Assembly: GCA_963837735.1 (NCBI GenBank)
Contig: CAWIOM010000006.1
Location: 62,001 to 126,000, forward strand
DNA: 64,000 nucleotides
Direction: 5' to 3'
From: VRUE01 sp963837735
Lineage (GTDB): Bacteria; Actinomycetota; Thermoleophilia; Solirubrobacterales; 70-9
Part shown: piece by piece, positions 38,301-47,712 of the stretch
How the letters are laid out: each line of letters begins with the position of its first letter
How positions within the stretch are numbered: position 1 is the first letter of the stretch
The notes under the pieces: generated by a model
Told to the model about the DNA's origin: nothing
The model's input: only the letters and a program-made list of their open reading frames with translations
Databases searched by the model: none
Translations under genes and position numbers: made by a program

Positions 38301-39778
38301 GCGCCGTCGGCGCCGACGGCGAGCGCCCCCGAGTCGAGCGAGCCGGGCGCCCCTCCGGGAGCGGACGTCACGTCGGCGAGCGGCGAGCGCAGGGAGACGG
38401 GCCAGGGCCGGGGCGCGGGCGGGGCGCTCTCGGCCGAGATCTGCACCGGGCCCTCGAGCCAGCCGGTGTCGGCGCTCTCGAAGGCGCCGCTCGGATGGAA
38501 GTTGCCGCCGCCGCCCGGGAGCCGGGAGAAGGCGCCTTCCGCGAAGCGCAGGTACGTGCCGCGGTTCGTTTCCTCGCCGCCGCCCGGGTCGAGCGGGTTG
38601 GTCACGATCCGGGTCCCGAATTCGCCGCCCGGCCAGGCGAAGCTCCGGTAGCCGCCCTGCCGCGAGAATTTGGCGCCGAGCGGCGCGCCGCAGGGCGCCG
38701 CGTCGCACCAGGACCCGGTCACCGCGCCGGCGCCGATCGCGTAGTGGAGGGTGATGTCGGTCTGGACGCCTTCGATCGCCGCCGTCAGATCGATCCAGAG
38801 GCCGTCGGAGGTCACGGTCAGGGGCTGGGCCGAGCCGCCGATCGGCGCCGCCCCGACGATTCCCTGGGCGGGGGTGTCGGCGTCGGCGAAGGGCGTCCCG
38901 GCGAGCGGCCTCTCGACCCAGTGCGGGCCTTCCGGGCTCGAGGTGCGCTGCAGGAGGACGACCGACCGGCCCAGCGAAGGGTCCGCCTCGGCCAGCGCCC
39001 AGGCGTTGCCGAGCCCGGTCGCCTCGATCGCGATGATGTGGAGGTGGTGTTCGGAGCCGGCCGGGATCTCGATCGGCTCGCGCTTCCATTCGGCGCCGTC
39101 GAAGTGGACGATCCCGTCGGCGGCCGAGCGGCCGGTCGGCCCGAACAGCAGACCGGTGTGCGGGCCCTCGTCGACGGCCGCGACTGCGACGGCTCCGAGC
39201 CCCTGTTCGTCGGCCAGCGCCTCAGGCGGCTGTTCGCCTTCGGCGGGCAGCAGCGCTTCGGCCGGCGGCGGTTCCAGCGCCCGCCAGTCGCCGCCCGGGT
39301 CGTGGACGAGGACGACGAGCTGTTCGCCGCTCGGCCGGCGCAGGTCCCGTCCGACCACGACGCCCCCTCCCGCGAAGGTGATCCGCGCCGAGAGGCGGTT
39401 GGGAATCGGGCCTCGGTATGGGTTCCCGGACTCGTCGACCGGGGTGTCGAACACCTGCCACCCGGAGGCGTCGGTATGGCGCAGGAAGGCGAGCTGGGGC
39501 TCGGGCTGGGCGGTGTCCACCACGGGCCCGAAGGCCAGTTCGCGGCTCCCGACCCTGACCCCGCCGACGTCGAGCGGCAGCTGCCGGTAGCCCCAGGCTT
39601 CGCCGGCGGCGCCGCCCGGAGAGGCGCCCATCAGGGTCGTCTCCGAGTCGGCGGTCCCGAGCAGCGGCAGCGGCCCGCTGCCGGGGATTTCGCCGCGGCC
39701 GCTGTCCGGCGGCAGGGCGACCGCCATCGAGGCTGCCAGCAGGACTGCGAACCCCGCCGCGTGGAAGATGCCCCTCAC
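35313..39778 (-). CDS. Large exported propeller protein with inactive metallophosphoesterase-like domain (frame break near 37365)
   Basis: About 1,488 residues across one break. GTG at 39778 opens a signal peptide (IFHAAGFAVLLAASMAVALP). Residues about 30-800 are beta-propeller-like repeats (GLGNAWALAEADPS, GGVLLGYGKSWEPEELP, GNGWAVGGWSG). After the break comes a calcineurin-like phosphoesterase fold (VRALLYTGNRVKTGLDSAEA, YPALGSDDAS, QLPWLESVLADARARGIPVV) in which metal ligands appear lost: GNRV for GD, GSDD for GNHD, GSRS for GHxP. An Ig-like segment, a long polyproline region and a C-terminal helix (YLLGLVLLAALAGATV) end it. It overlaps both neighbours by 4 bp. Confidence 0.7.
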
Positions 39779-41406
39779 TTCTTCTTCACCGTCTTCGTGA
39801 CGAAGGCCAGCTTGGTCGGGTAGTTCTCCCGGGTCAGCCTCAACAGGAGGCTGTGGCGGCCGGGGGCGAACAGCCGCAGCGGGGTCCTGGCGACCGTGCG
39901 GCCGCCGCGCTTGGCGAGCAGCCGCACCCTGGCCCGCTTGGTGAGAGTGAAGCTGACCGTGAGGCGCAATCCGTGCAGGCGCGAGCGCACCCTGCGCAGC
40001 AGGGGCGGCAGGCGCTTGACCTTGCCCGGCTTGCTCGTCCCCGGGGTCAGTTCGAGCGGCGGCGGGGCGAAGAGCTGCGAGTCGTCGATCGGCAGCCGGT
40101 CGGGAATGAACTGCTCCGCCGACTCGTTGGGCCGGAACTCGATCGTCCCCTGGAAGGCGGGGTCGGTGTCGCGCGCGAGCGGGGTCCCGTCGCTGTAGTG
40201 GAAGAGCCAGCCGGCCCAGGTCGCCAGCCAGCAATCGTCGGGGGCGGGACAGGCGACGCGGGCGGCGGCCCCGCGGCCGGCGCCGGCCGCCGGCAGCCTC
40301 GTGGTCACGGTCGAGCCGTCGGCGGCGATCCTGGCGACGGTCGCCTTGCTGTTGTTGCTGTGGCGGTCGGCGAAGGGGACGACCGTCGCCAGCGCTTCGC
40401 CGCTGCCGGGGATCGCGGCGACGTCGCCGAAGCGGTCGGTCGGCCCGAATTCGGCTCCCGACAGGGTCAGCTCCTGGAAGGCTCCCCCGACCAGCCGCGC
40501 CGCCAGCGGCGGCCGCGCGACGGCGCCGCCGGAGGGGGCCGAGGACCCCGAGGCGGCGCCGCCGCCGACCGCCCACAGATCCCCGCCGTCGCCGTCCATC
40601 GCCAGCAGCTCGGTGCCGTCGACCGGGACTTCGCCGAGCGGCGCGGGCTCGAAGGGGTCATCGACGAAGGTTTTGCCGTCGAAGCGGTGGATCAGCCTCG
40701 GCACCGGCTCCGGTTCCCCGAGCTGGACCGGTTCGGTGCGGTTCTCCGGCGAGCGGCCGACGACGGTGGTCTCGAACAGCTCGCCATCGTGGAATTCCAT
40801 GTCGCTGACCCCCCTTCCCTGCGGGCCGTAGAGGCTGAGCAGGTCGGAGCCGTTCCAGTGCAGATGGAAGGAGCCGACCCGCTCGCCGAGCGGGTCCTGG
40901 GACCCGACGCCGCCGAACCAGCAGTCGTCGGGGCCGTCGCAGGCGGCGGAGAGCATCGGGCGGAAGGGGTCGGCGGAGTCGACCCGAGTGCTCCAGGAGC
41001 CGACCACCTGGCCGTCCTTGAAGCGGCAGAGGGCGAGGCCGTCGCCGAAGCGCGGCGGGCTCGGTTCGCTGATCACCCAGAACTCGGTCGGCGCCGCCCA
41101 GGCGATCCGGGCGCTGTCGCCCGAGCCCCCGCAGACAGTCGCCAGCTGGTGCCACTCCTGCCCGTCCCAGCTGAACAGCCCGCGCGGGATCGTGTCGTTC
41201 CCCTGGACGCTGAGCAGGCCGCGGTTGGGCGCCCAGAAGCTGAGGTCGCCGGGCTCGCCGAGCGGCACCTTGAAGGGGACTCCGGCGGGCGGCGGCGGCT
41301 GCTCGAGGCGCCAGATCGGCTCCTCGGCGCCGGCCGCCGCCGGGCCGAGCACGAGGGAGGCGAGAGCAGCGAGGGCCGCGCCCGCCAGTGTCCGCCTCCT
41401 ACTCAC
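39775..41406 (-). CDS. Exported propeller-type protein with C-terminal Ig-like domain
   Basis: 543 residues. Signal peptide to about residue 27 (LAALASLVLGPAAAGAEE). The body has propeller-like repeats with paired cysteines (CGGSGDSARIAWAAPTEFWV, CDGPDDCWFGG, CPAPDDCWLATWAGWLFHY), similar in style to the N-terminal part of the next gene product. From about 455 a basic Ig-like domain follows (LRLTVSFTLTKRARVRLLAK and FAPGRHSLLLRL), seen in many exported proteins of this window. It overlaps ftsH by 8 bp and the next gene by 4 bp, so it is made from the ftsH transcript. Confidence 0.75.
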   Translation of the reverse strand: MSRRRTLAGAALAALASLVLGPAAAGAEEPIWRLEQPPPPAGVPFKVPLGEPGDLSFWAPNRGLLSVQGNDTIPRGLFSWDGQEWHQLATVCGGSGDSARIAWAAPTEFWVISEPSPPRFGDGLALCRFKDGQVVGSWSTRVDSADPFRPMLSAACDGPDDCWFGGVGSQDPLGERVGSFHLHWNGSDLLSLYGPQGRGVSDMEFHDGELFETTVVGRSPENRTEPVQLGEPEPVPRLIHRFDGKTFVDDPFEPAPLGEVPVDGTELLAMDGDGGDLWAVGGGAASGSSAPSGGAVARPPLAARLVGGAFQELTLSGAEFGPTDRFGDVAAIPGSGEALATVVPFADRHSNNSKATVARIAADGSTVTTRLPAAGAGRGAAARVACPAPDDCWLATWAGWLFHYSDGTPLARDTDPAFQGTIEFRPNESAEQFIPDRLPIDDSQLFAPPPLELTPGTSKPGKVKRLPPLLRRVRSRLHGLRLTVSFTLTKRARVRLLAKRGGRTVARTPLRLFAPGRHSLLLRLTRENYPTKLAFVTKTVKKK

Positions 41407-43456
41407 CGTCCCTCGGCTGAGCCTCTTGCTCGGTGGTCGGCGAGTCGTGGAGGTCCTCGCCGCCGAAGTCGACGAGGGCCGGCTTGACGGCGGCCATCAG
41501 CGCCTCGAGGGCGACTCCGGACAGCGTCTCGTGCTCGATCAGCGAGTTGGCGACCTCGTAGACGGCATTCCAGTTGCCGCTCAGGATGCTCTCCGCCTGC
41601 TCGACGGATTCGACGATGATCCGCTCGACCTCGCGGTCGATCAGGTCGAGGGTCGAGGGGCCGACCGAGCCGAGGTCCTGGAGCGAGGCGCCGAGGAAAA
41701 CCTCGCCCGCCTTTTCGCCGATCGTCACCGGCCCGAGCTCGTCCGACATCCCGTAGGAGGTGACCATCTGGCGAGCCAGCCCGGTCGCCGCGTGAAGGTC
41801 GTCGTGGACGCCCGTTGAGACGACGCCGAACTCGATCTTCTCGGCGGAGAAGCCGGCGACGATCGAGATCAGGTGGCGCCGCATATCGGGCTCCTGCATG
41901 ATCACCGCGTCTTTGTCCGTGAGCATGCTCGCGGCCGTGCCGAGCTGCCTGCCGCGGGCCACGATCGAGAGCTTCTGGGCCGAGACCTTCTGGCCGATCG
42001 CAGTCGTCACGACCGCGTGGGCGGCCTCGTGGATCGCGATCACCCACTGCTCCTCGGGCGTCAGCGCGTGGCTCTTGCGGGCGGGGCCGGCGACGACCCG
42101 GTCGATCGCCTCCTCGAGGGTCGCCTGGTCCATCTCGACCCCCCCTTCCCGCACGGTCAGCAGCGCCGCCTCGTTGATCACGTTGGCGAGCTCGGCGCCG
42201 CTGAAGCCGGAGGTCAGCTTGGCGATCTGGTCGAGGGACGTGCCCGGCGCCAGGGGCCGGTTGCCGCAGTGCAGGCCGAGTATTTCGAGGCGCCCGTGCA
42301 CGTCCGGGACGTCGACGGTCACCTGACGGTCGAAGCGGCCGGGACGCAGCAGCGCCGGGTCGAGGACGTCGGGGCGGTTGGTGGCGGCGAGCACGACCAG
42401 GCCGGCGTCGCCGCCGAAGCCGTCCATCTCGACGAGCAGCGCGTTCAGCGTCTGCTCGCGCTCGTCGTTGCCCTGCCCGACGCCGGCGCCGCGCTTGCGC
42501 CCGGCGGCGTCGAGCTCGTCGATGAAGATCAGCGCCGGCGCCATCTTGCGGGCTTTGGCGAAGAGGTCGCGCACGCGGGCGGCGCCCACCCCGACCAGCG
42601 ACTCGACGAAGTCGGAGCCCGACAGCGAGAAGAAGGTGGCGTCGGCCTCGCCCGCGGTCGCCTTGGCGAGCAGCGTCTTCCCGGTCCCCGGCGGGCCGAC
42701 CAGGAGCACCCCCTTCGGCGCCCTCGCCCCCACCGACGCGTATTTGCTCGGGTCGGCGAGATAGTCGCGGATCTCGCGCAGCTCGGCGACCGCTTCGCCG
42801 GCGCCGGCGACGTTCTCGAAGGTCGTGCGCCCGGGCGCGTCCGCCCCCCGCTTGCGTCCCTTGCCGGTGAACTTCGAGAAGCCGGCGAAGGCGCCCGCGC
42901 CGGCGTCCTCGCCGAGCCGCGTGAAGAGCACGAAGAGGCAGACGAGCAGCAGGATCGGGATCAGGAACTGGACGACGATCTGCTTTGCCGGCTTGTCCCA
43001 CTGCTGGTCGATCTGGACGACGGCGCCGCTCGCCGTCAGGCCCTTGACCAGGGAGGAGGTCTGCGCGTCGGACTCCGGATAGGCGGAGTAGAGGTGGCGG
43101 CCGTCCTTGGTGTCGAGCAGCACCCGGGCGTCCTGGTCGAGCAGCGTGGCCTCGCCGATCAGTTTCTCTTTGGCGAGCTTCGAGACCTGGCTGATCGGGA
43201 TCCGTTCTCCGCTCGTGCTCGGCTGGATCTCGCCGAGGAGGTGGAAGAAGAGGTAGATGAGGATCAGGGAGGCGACCATCAGGGCCGTGCTCAGCGGGTC
43301 CTTCGCGAACCAGCGCCCGAGCCCGCGGAGGCGCTCGCCGACGGCCTGGACCGCCTCGCGGCCGCTCACCTGGGGCGGCCGGACGGGGATCCGCCCGAGG
43401 CGACCGCTCTTCTTTTCCTCATGCTCTGTCATCTGCCCCTCTGTTTCGTCGTGCAC
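41399..43456 (-). CDS. ftsH: FtsH-family membrane ATP-dependent zinc protease
   Basis: 685 residues. Helix 1 at about 58-75, an extracytoplasmic domain, helix 2 at about 160-179, the AAA module with Walker A GPPGTGKT (254-261), Walker B LIFIDELDA (309-317) and the SRH ATNRPDVLDPALLRPGRFDR, then the zinc site HEAAH (476-480). The pore motif reads ESLVGVGA where typical FtsH has MFVGVGA, so the pore-loop Phe is Leu. GTG at 43456 is used here; an ATG eight codons in (MTEHEEKK) follows GAGGGG. It opens an operon of exported proteins, which is unusual and suggests a dedicated paralog. Confidence 0.92.
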   Translation of the reverse strand: MHDETEGQMTEHEEKKSGRLGRIPVRPPQVSGREAVQAVGERLRGLGRWFAKDPLSTALMVASLILIYLFFHLLGEIQPSTSGERIPISQVSKLAKEKLIGEATLLDQDARVLLDTKDGRHLYSAYPESDAQTSSLVKGLTASGAVVQIDQQWDKPAKQIVVQFLIPILLLVCLFVLFTRLGEDAGAGAFAGFSKFTGKGRKRGADAPGRTTFENVAGAGEAVAELREIRDYLADPSKYASVGARAPKGVLLVGPPGTGKTLLAKATAGEADATFFSLSGSDFVESLVGVGAARVRDLFAKARKMAPALIFIDELDAAGRKRGAGVGQGNDEREQTLNALLVEMDGFGGDAGLVVLAATNRPDVLDPALLRPGRFDRQVTVDVPDVHGRLEILGLHCGNRPLAPGTSLDQIAKLTSGFSGAELANVINEAALLTVREGGVEMDQATLEEAIDRVVAGPARKSHALTPEEQWVIAIHEAAHAVVTTAIGQKVSAQKLSIVARGRQLGTAASMLTDKDAVIMQEPDMRRHLISIVAGFSAEKIEFGVVSTGVHDDLHAATGLARQMVTSYGMSDELGPVTIGEKAGEVFLGASLQDLGSVGPSTLDLIDREVERIIVESVEQAESILSGNWNAVYEVANSLIEHETLSGVALEALMAAVKPALVDFGGEDLHDSPTTEQEAQPRDGE

Positions 43457-43472
43457 CGGGCCCTACACCGAG

Positions 43473-43507
43473 ACGACGCCCGGGCTCGCTGGGAGCCCGG
43501 GCGTCGT
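43473..43507 (-). terminator. Strong 14-bp stem-loop upstream of ftsH
   Basis: Arms 43473-43486 and 43494-43507 are perfectly complementary, loop of 7 nt. It lies between the stop of the PstS-like gene (43538) and the ftsH start (43456), both on the minus strand, and so should end the PstS-like transcript. No T tract follows on the minus strand. Confidence 0.7.
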
Positions 43508-43537
43508 TTGTGGTGAGTCGGCGGTGCTGTTTCCTGA

Positions 43538-45511
43538 CTACTTCCTCTTCTTCTTCTTGAGCTTCAGCGTGATCGAGCTGTTCTGGGTGCTCGAGTCGCC
43601 GCCGACGGGCGTGAACGTGAGCTGCAGGCTCACCTTCAACTTGCCCTTCTTGCGCAGCTGCCTCTTGGCCGCGCCGCTCGGCTTCAGCTGCAGGCCGAAG
43701 GTGCCCGCCTTGTTGGCGTTGAGCACGGTCCGCCCGACCTTGACCTTCTTCTTGCCGACCTTCGCCGTGCCGACCATTTCCAGCTTGCCGGCGCCCGGCA
43801 GCTTGACCGAGACGGTCGCCCCCCCGGTCTTCGACGAGATCGACTTGCGCGGCAGGGTGAACCTGTTGCTCGGCTTGGTGACTTCGGGCGTCTTGCCGCC
43901 GCCACCGCCGCCGTTGTCGCCGCCGCCGTTGTCGTCGCCGCCGCCGCCGCCGCCACCGCCGCCGGTGCCCTTTTCCCAATCGACCGCGTCGATCCCGGTG
44001 CGGGCGATCGCGAGGATGTTGGCGGGCAGGGGAGCGTAGTCGGCCGGGAACAGCTGGCCCTGGGTGCCGTCCGTGAGGGCGCTCTCCCAGTAGTCCTTCA
44101 CCGTCCGGGCCTTGCTCTCCTCTTCGGCGCTGTTGCCCCAGACGTCGGAGTTGTCATCGAACACCAGCCCGTAGGTGAAGGTGCAGATGCCGTACCCCTG
44201 CGGCGAGTTGACGCCGCTCGTCTGCGACCAGTCGCCGAGCGTCGGGTCGCTGGCCGGAGTCGTCGGGACTCCGGAGAACGAGGCGAGCAGGCAGTTGGCG
44301 CCCTTTTCCGGGGTCGTCGTCGTGCTTTTGTAGCCGTCGACCGAGGCCGTCGGCTCCGTGAACGCGCCGCTTCCGTTCTGGACCTGGGTCCAGTACGGAG
44401 TGGTCGGCGCTTCGGCCAGCGCCGGGTTGACCGTCGCGCGCTTTGGCGCGGGCGGTGGCGATGTCCGAGTACCCGATCGAGCCGTCGGTGGCGATCAGCT
44501 TGTCGACCAGGTTGCCGTTGCCGTTGCCGCAGGCGCTGGTCAGGTTGTCGGTCTGTTTTTCGACTCCGCCTTCGAAGTCGTTGACGCTGCCCGGCCCTTC
44601 GGGGTCGGCCGGCGTCCTGCACTCCGTTGTTGTTGCCGCAGTCGTCCCGCTTGCCGAACGTCGCACCCGGCCACTCCCTGGTCAGGTTGGCGCCCGTGGT
44701 CGCGAACGTGGTCTTCCAGCCGCGGGAGACGTTGATCGAGTTCAGGTAGTCCTTGAACGTGAACGTCGTCCCCGACTGGTCGTAGCGGACGACGCGGATG
44801 ATCGGTTTTTCGCAGGCGGCGCCGGCGAGACCGGGAACCACGTCGGACCACTTGACGTTCGGAGCAGCCGGCGCACCGGCGCCTCCCTGGGCCCAGATCT
44901 TCTCGAAGACGGCCTTCGGGAAGCGGACCCTGATCAGCGGTTTCTTCGCCGCTTCGGCGCCTTCGGCGATCGTGATCGTCCGGTATTCGTTGTCGTTGAT
45001 CGCTTCGGCGCTGCAGCCGTCGGGCAGGTTGACGAGCGCGACCACGCCACCGACAGCGGCCGGGATCACGTGGATCTGGCCGTCGTTGGAGGGATCGGTG
45101 TCGGCCACGGTCATCGCTTTGCCGGCACCGGGGTCGACGGTCGCGCCCGCGTTCATCAGCGCCATCTGTTCGGGCGTCGGCGGGTCATCGGACTGCCCGA
45201 AGCGCGAGCGTCAGCGTGCGCAGGGTGACGGACTTGACGCCGGCCCCGCTTCCGCTCGGTGCGTAGGTGATGTTTTTCAGCGTCCCCGGGCAGTAGGCGC
45301 TCTTGTAGCTGGCGTTGAACACCGCGTGGGCGTCTTTGGCGAACGATCCGCCTTCGCCCAGGATGCTCGGCCCGCCGCATTTGGCGGTCGTGAATGAGGC
45401 GTCGGCCCTGGGAACCAGGGCGATCGCCGCGAGCGCGGTCAGGATCAGGGCGAGAACCCCTGCCCTCGCGGCGCTCAAGCCCCGTCCAGGGGCGGTCAGA
45501 GTGCGGCTCAT
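43538..45511 (-). CDS. Exported PstS-like substrate-binding protein with Ig-like tail (about three frame breaks)
   Basis: About 655 residues if breaks near 45195, 44625 and 44430 are corrected. ATG 45511 follows AAAGGAAAG by 6 nt. A signal peptide (ARAGVLALILTALAAIALVP) ends near RADAS. The mature part begins like a PstS fold (GPSILGEGGSFAKDAHAVFN, YAPSGSGAGVKS) and goes on with SDVVPGLAGAACEKPIIRVV, LIATDGSIGYSDIATARAKA and YGICTFTYGLVFDD. A Gly/Asp-rich low-complexity linker (about 43894-43972) leads to a Lys-rich Ig-like domain. Much longer than a normal PstS. It lies between candidate PhoP sites and the terminator at 43473. Confidence 0.65.
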
Positions 45512-45606
45512 GAGAGTCTTTCCTTTCATCGACTGAACCCTTGCGGCGCCAGCGTGTTCAGCGGAAATGGCTCTGTCAAGCCGCTTCACAGGACTTCTAC
45601 CTCTCC

Positions 45607-45668
45607 GTTACAGGTCGTTATCAGTGGCGTCACCAGATCGTTTCCAGTTCTTGACCAGCGCTTCACTT
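45607..45668. promoter_or_regulatory. 11-nt phased repeat array upstream of the PstS-like gene
   Basis: On the plus strand, units GTTACAG (45607), TTATCAG (45618), GTCACCA (45629), GTTTCCA (45640), TTGACCA (45651) and TTCACTT (45662) follow at exactly 11 nt. CCAG recurs at 45633, 45644 and 45655. This resembles a PhoP-box array, though the units point away from the gene at 45511 and are less exact than those at pstS. Confidence 0.4.
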
Positions 45669-47712
45669 TCTTGTTCCTTTCGCTCGTCTCGCCGCGGTCG
45701 AAGCGCGGAACGAGACCGGCAGCGAGGCGCTCGACCGGCGCCCTCCGCGGGAGGCGACGTAGGAGACCTGCGCGCGGCCCCGGATCCGCCCCCGCTCGCG
45801 CAGCTCGGCCCGGTAGCGGGCGACGGGCCGCAGGGTCAGCCTCACGGCGGTGCGACTCGTCCCCCGCGCCCTGCCGGTCGCCGCGGCCAGCGTGCGCAGC
45901 CGGCGCGGCCTGCCGGCCCGAGCCAGGCCGACGGCGTGGACCCCGCCGGCCGCCGGCACCGAGACGGTGAGGACGACGACGCCGCCGGGCCGAGAGCGCG
46001 CCCGGACCGCGATCCGCGGGCCTTCGCGGTCGAATTCGACCGTCCCGTCGGGCCCCGAGTCGTCGAGGCCCTTTTCCGGCGGGCCGCCGTCGGGGTCCGG
46101 CACCCGGGTCGCGACGAAGGCGTCGGCGCGCTGGTTGGAGTCGCCGTGGAAGAGGTTGCCGGCGAAGGAGGCGAAGGCGACGACGTTGCCGTCGGCCGAG
46201 ATCGAGGCCCCCTCGGTGACGCCGGCGTCGCTGTCGGCGCCGGAGAAGGAGTGGACGACCCGTTCGAGCGTCCTCGCCTGCCTGTCCACCACATACGCTT
46301 CCCGCGGGCCCGGCGACCGGGCGCGGGTCGCCGAGCTGCTGCAGCGCCGGGAAGACGAATTTCGTCCGCGCCGAGGTGATCACCAGGTAACGGCCGTCGG
46401 GCGAGATCGTGACGCTGCCGACCGGCTGCGCCGTCGCCACGTCGTTGTCGAGCGTGTCCCGGGTCAGCTCTTCGGTCCCCTGCTTGCGGGTCACCCCCGG
46501 GTGCATGTCGGTGACGAAGAGGTCGAGGCCGGGGTTGGCGCTGAGCAGGGGCCGGCCGGCGGCCCCGGTCAGGAAGGCGACCGTGTAGCCGTCGGCGCTC
46601 ATCACCGGGACCTGGCAGCTGATGTCGGTGGGGACGTTCTCCTGGTCTGTGAGCGGCCCGTAGCAGGGGCCCGTCGAGACGCGGTCGAAATTGGGCGGCG
46701 AGACCAGGCATCCGGGGTCTTCGGGGTCGGCGAGCCCGGTCACCCGGCGGGTCGGCGCCTGCGGCCCGTCCGCGATCCTGCGCCAGAGGTAGTAGTTGAA
46801 CAGCGGATCGGGGTGCTCGCCGCTCAGGAAGCGGGTCTGGAGCGCCGAGTTGCCGCCGGTCCAGGCGACCGTCGTCCCGTCGGGGCTGAGCGAGGCGCCG
46901 AGCGCCCCGCCGGCCGGCATTCCGTCATCGCGCCGCTTTCGGGGTCCCGCCTGGCCGTGACCAGCGTCGTCGTCTCGGCGTCCCGGTCGCGCAGGAAGAC
47001 CTGGCCGGCGGGCGTGTCGACGCCGGGGCGGGCGGGCAGGTCGGAGGGGGCTTCGGTGAGGAACGCCACCCGGCTGCCGTCGGCGCTGATCGCGGTGCCG
47101 CGGGTGATCGCCGCGCCCGGTTCGCTGCCCGGCAGCGGGAACGCCGGCGGGCCGTAGTCGGCAGGCTCCTCGCCGCCGTCGCGCGCGGAGACGAGGTCGA
47201 AGGCACCCGGCGTTCCGATCGGGAAGTCCATGTCGCGGACATAGACGTCGATGTTTTCGTTGACGTCGGCAGGGACCAGGGGCTCTGCGGTCGAGAAGGC
47301 GACGTAGCGGCCGCCGGCGCTGATCGACGGTCTCGAGGCGCCGATCCGCATGAAGTCGTTGCTGCTTTCGTCGTAGAGGTTGCCGTCGGCGACCTTCGCC
47401 AGCGCCCGGGTCTGCAGGTCGAAGCGGAAGATCCCGCCTTTCCTGTAGGCGCCCGGCGGGTCGGGGTCGTCGTCGGCGAAGAAGTTCCGCGACTGGGTTT
47501 CGAGGACGACGTAGCGGCCGTCGGCGGAGATCGCCGCGTAGTCCGTGGTGTCGTCGCCCTGTTCGAGGCGTTCGTAATCGGCCGAGACGAGCAGGGCTCC
47601 CTGGGCTCCGTCGGCGGCGTTCTCCCAGGCGCCGGCGGCGCAGGCCCGGGACAAGGGCGAGGGCGAGGAGTGCCGGCGCGGCGGCGAGCAGGACGCGGGT
47701 CGCGGCACTCAT
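45663..47712 (-). CDS. Exported TolB-like beta-propeller protein (about three frame breaks)
   Basis: About 683 residues across breaks near 47655, 46920 and 46300. ATG 47712 starts a signal peptide (MSAATRVLLAAAPALLALAL). The mature part has WD40-like/TolB repeats: DYAAISADGRYVVLETQSRN, SISAGGRYVAFSTAEPLVPA, TAISADGSRVAFLTEAPSDL, SVTISPDGRYLVITSA and SISADGNVVAFASFAGNLFH. A basic Ig-like domain (RTAVRLTLRPVARYRAELRE) ends it. The S-x-D-G-x-x-V-A-F pattern is the propeller signature. Start overlaps the upstream stop (ATGA). Confidence 0.72.

Noticed and set aside
43894..43972. GGC-rich run considered as a repeat element
   Set aside because: It is a Gly/Asp low-complexity linker in the coding frame of the PstS-like protein, not a DNA repeat with defined unit.
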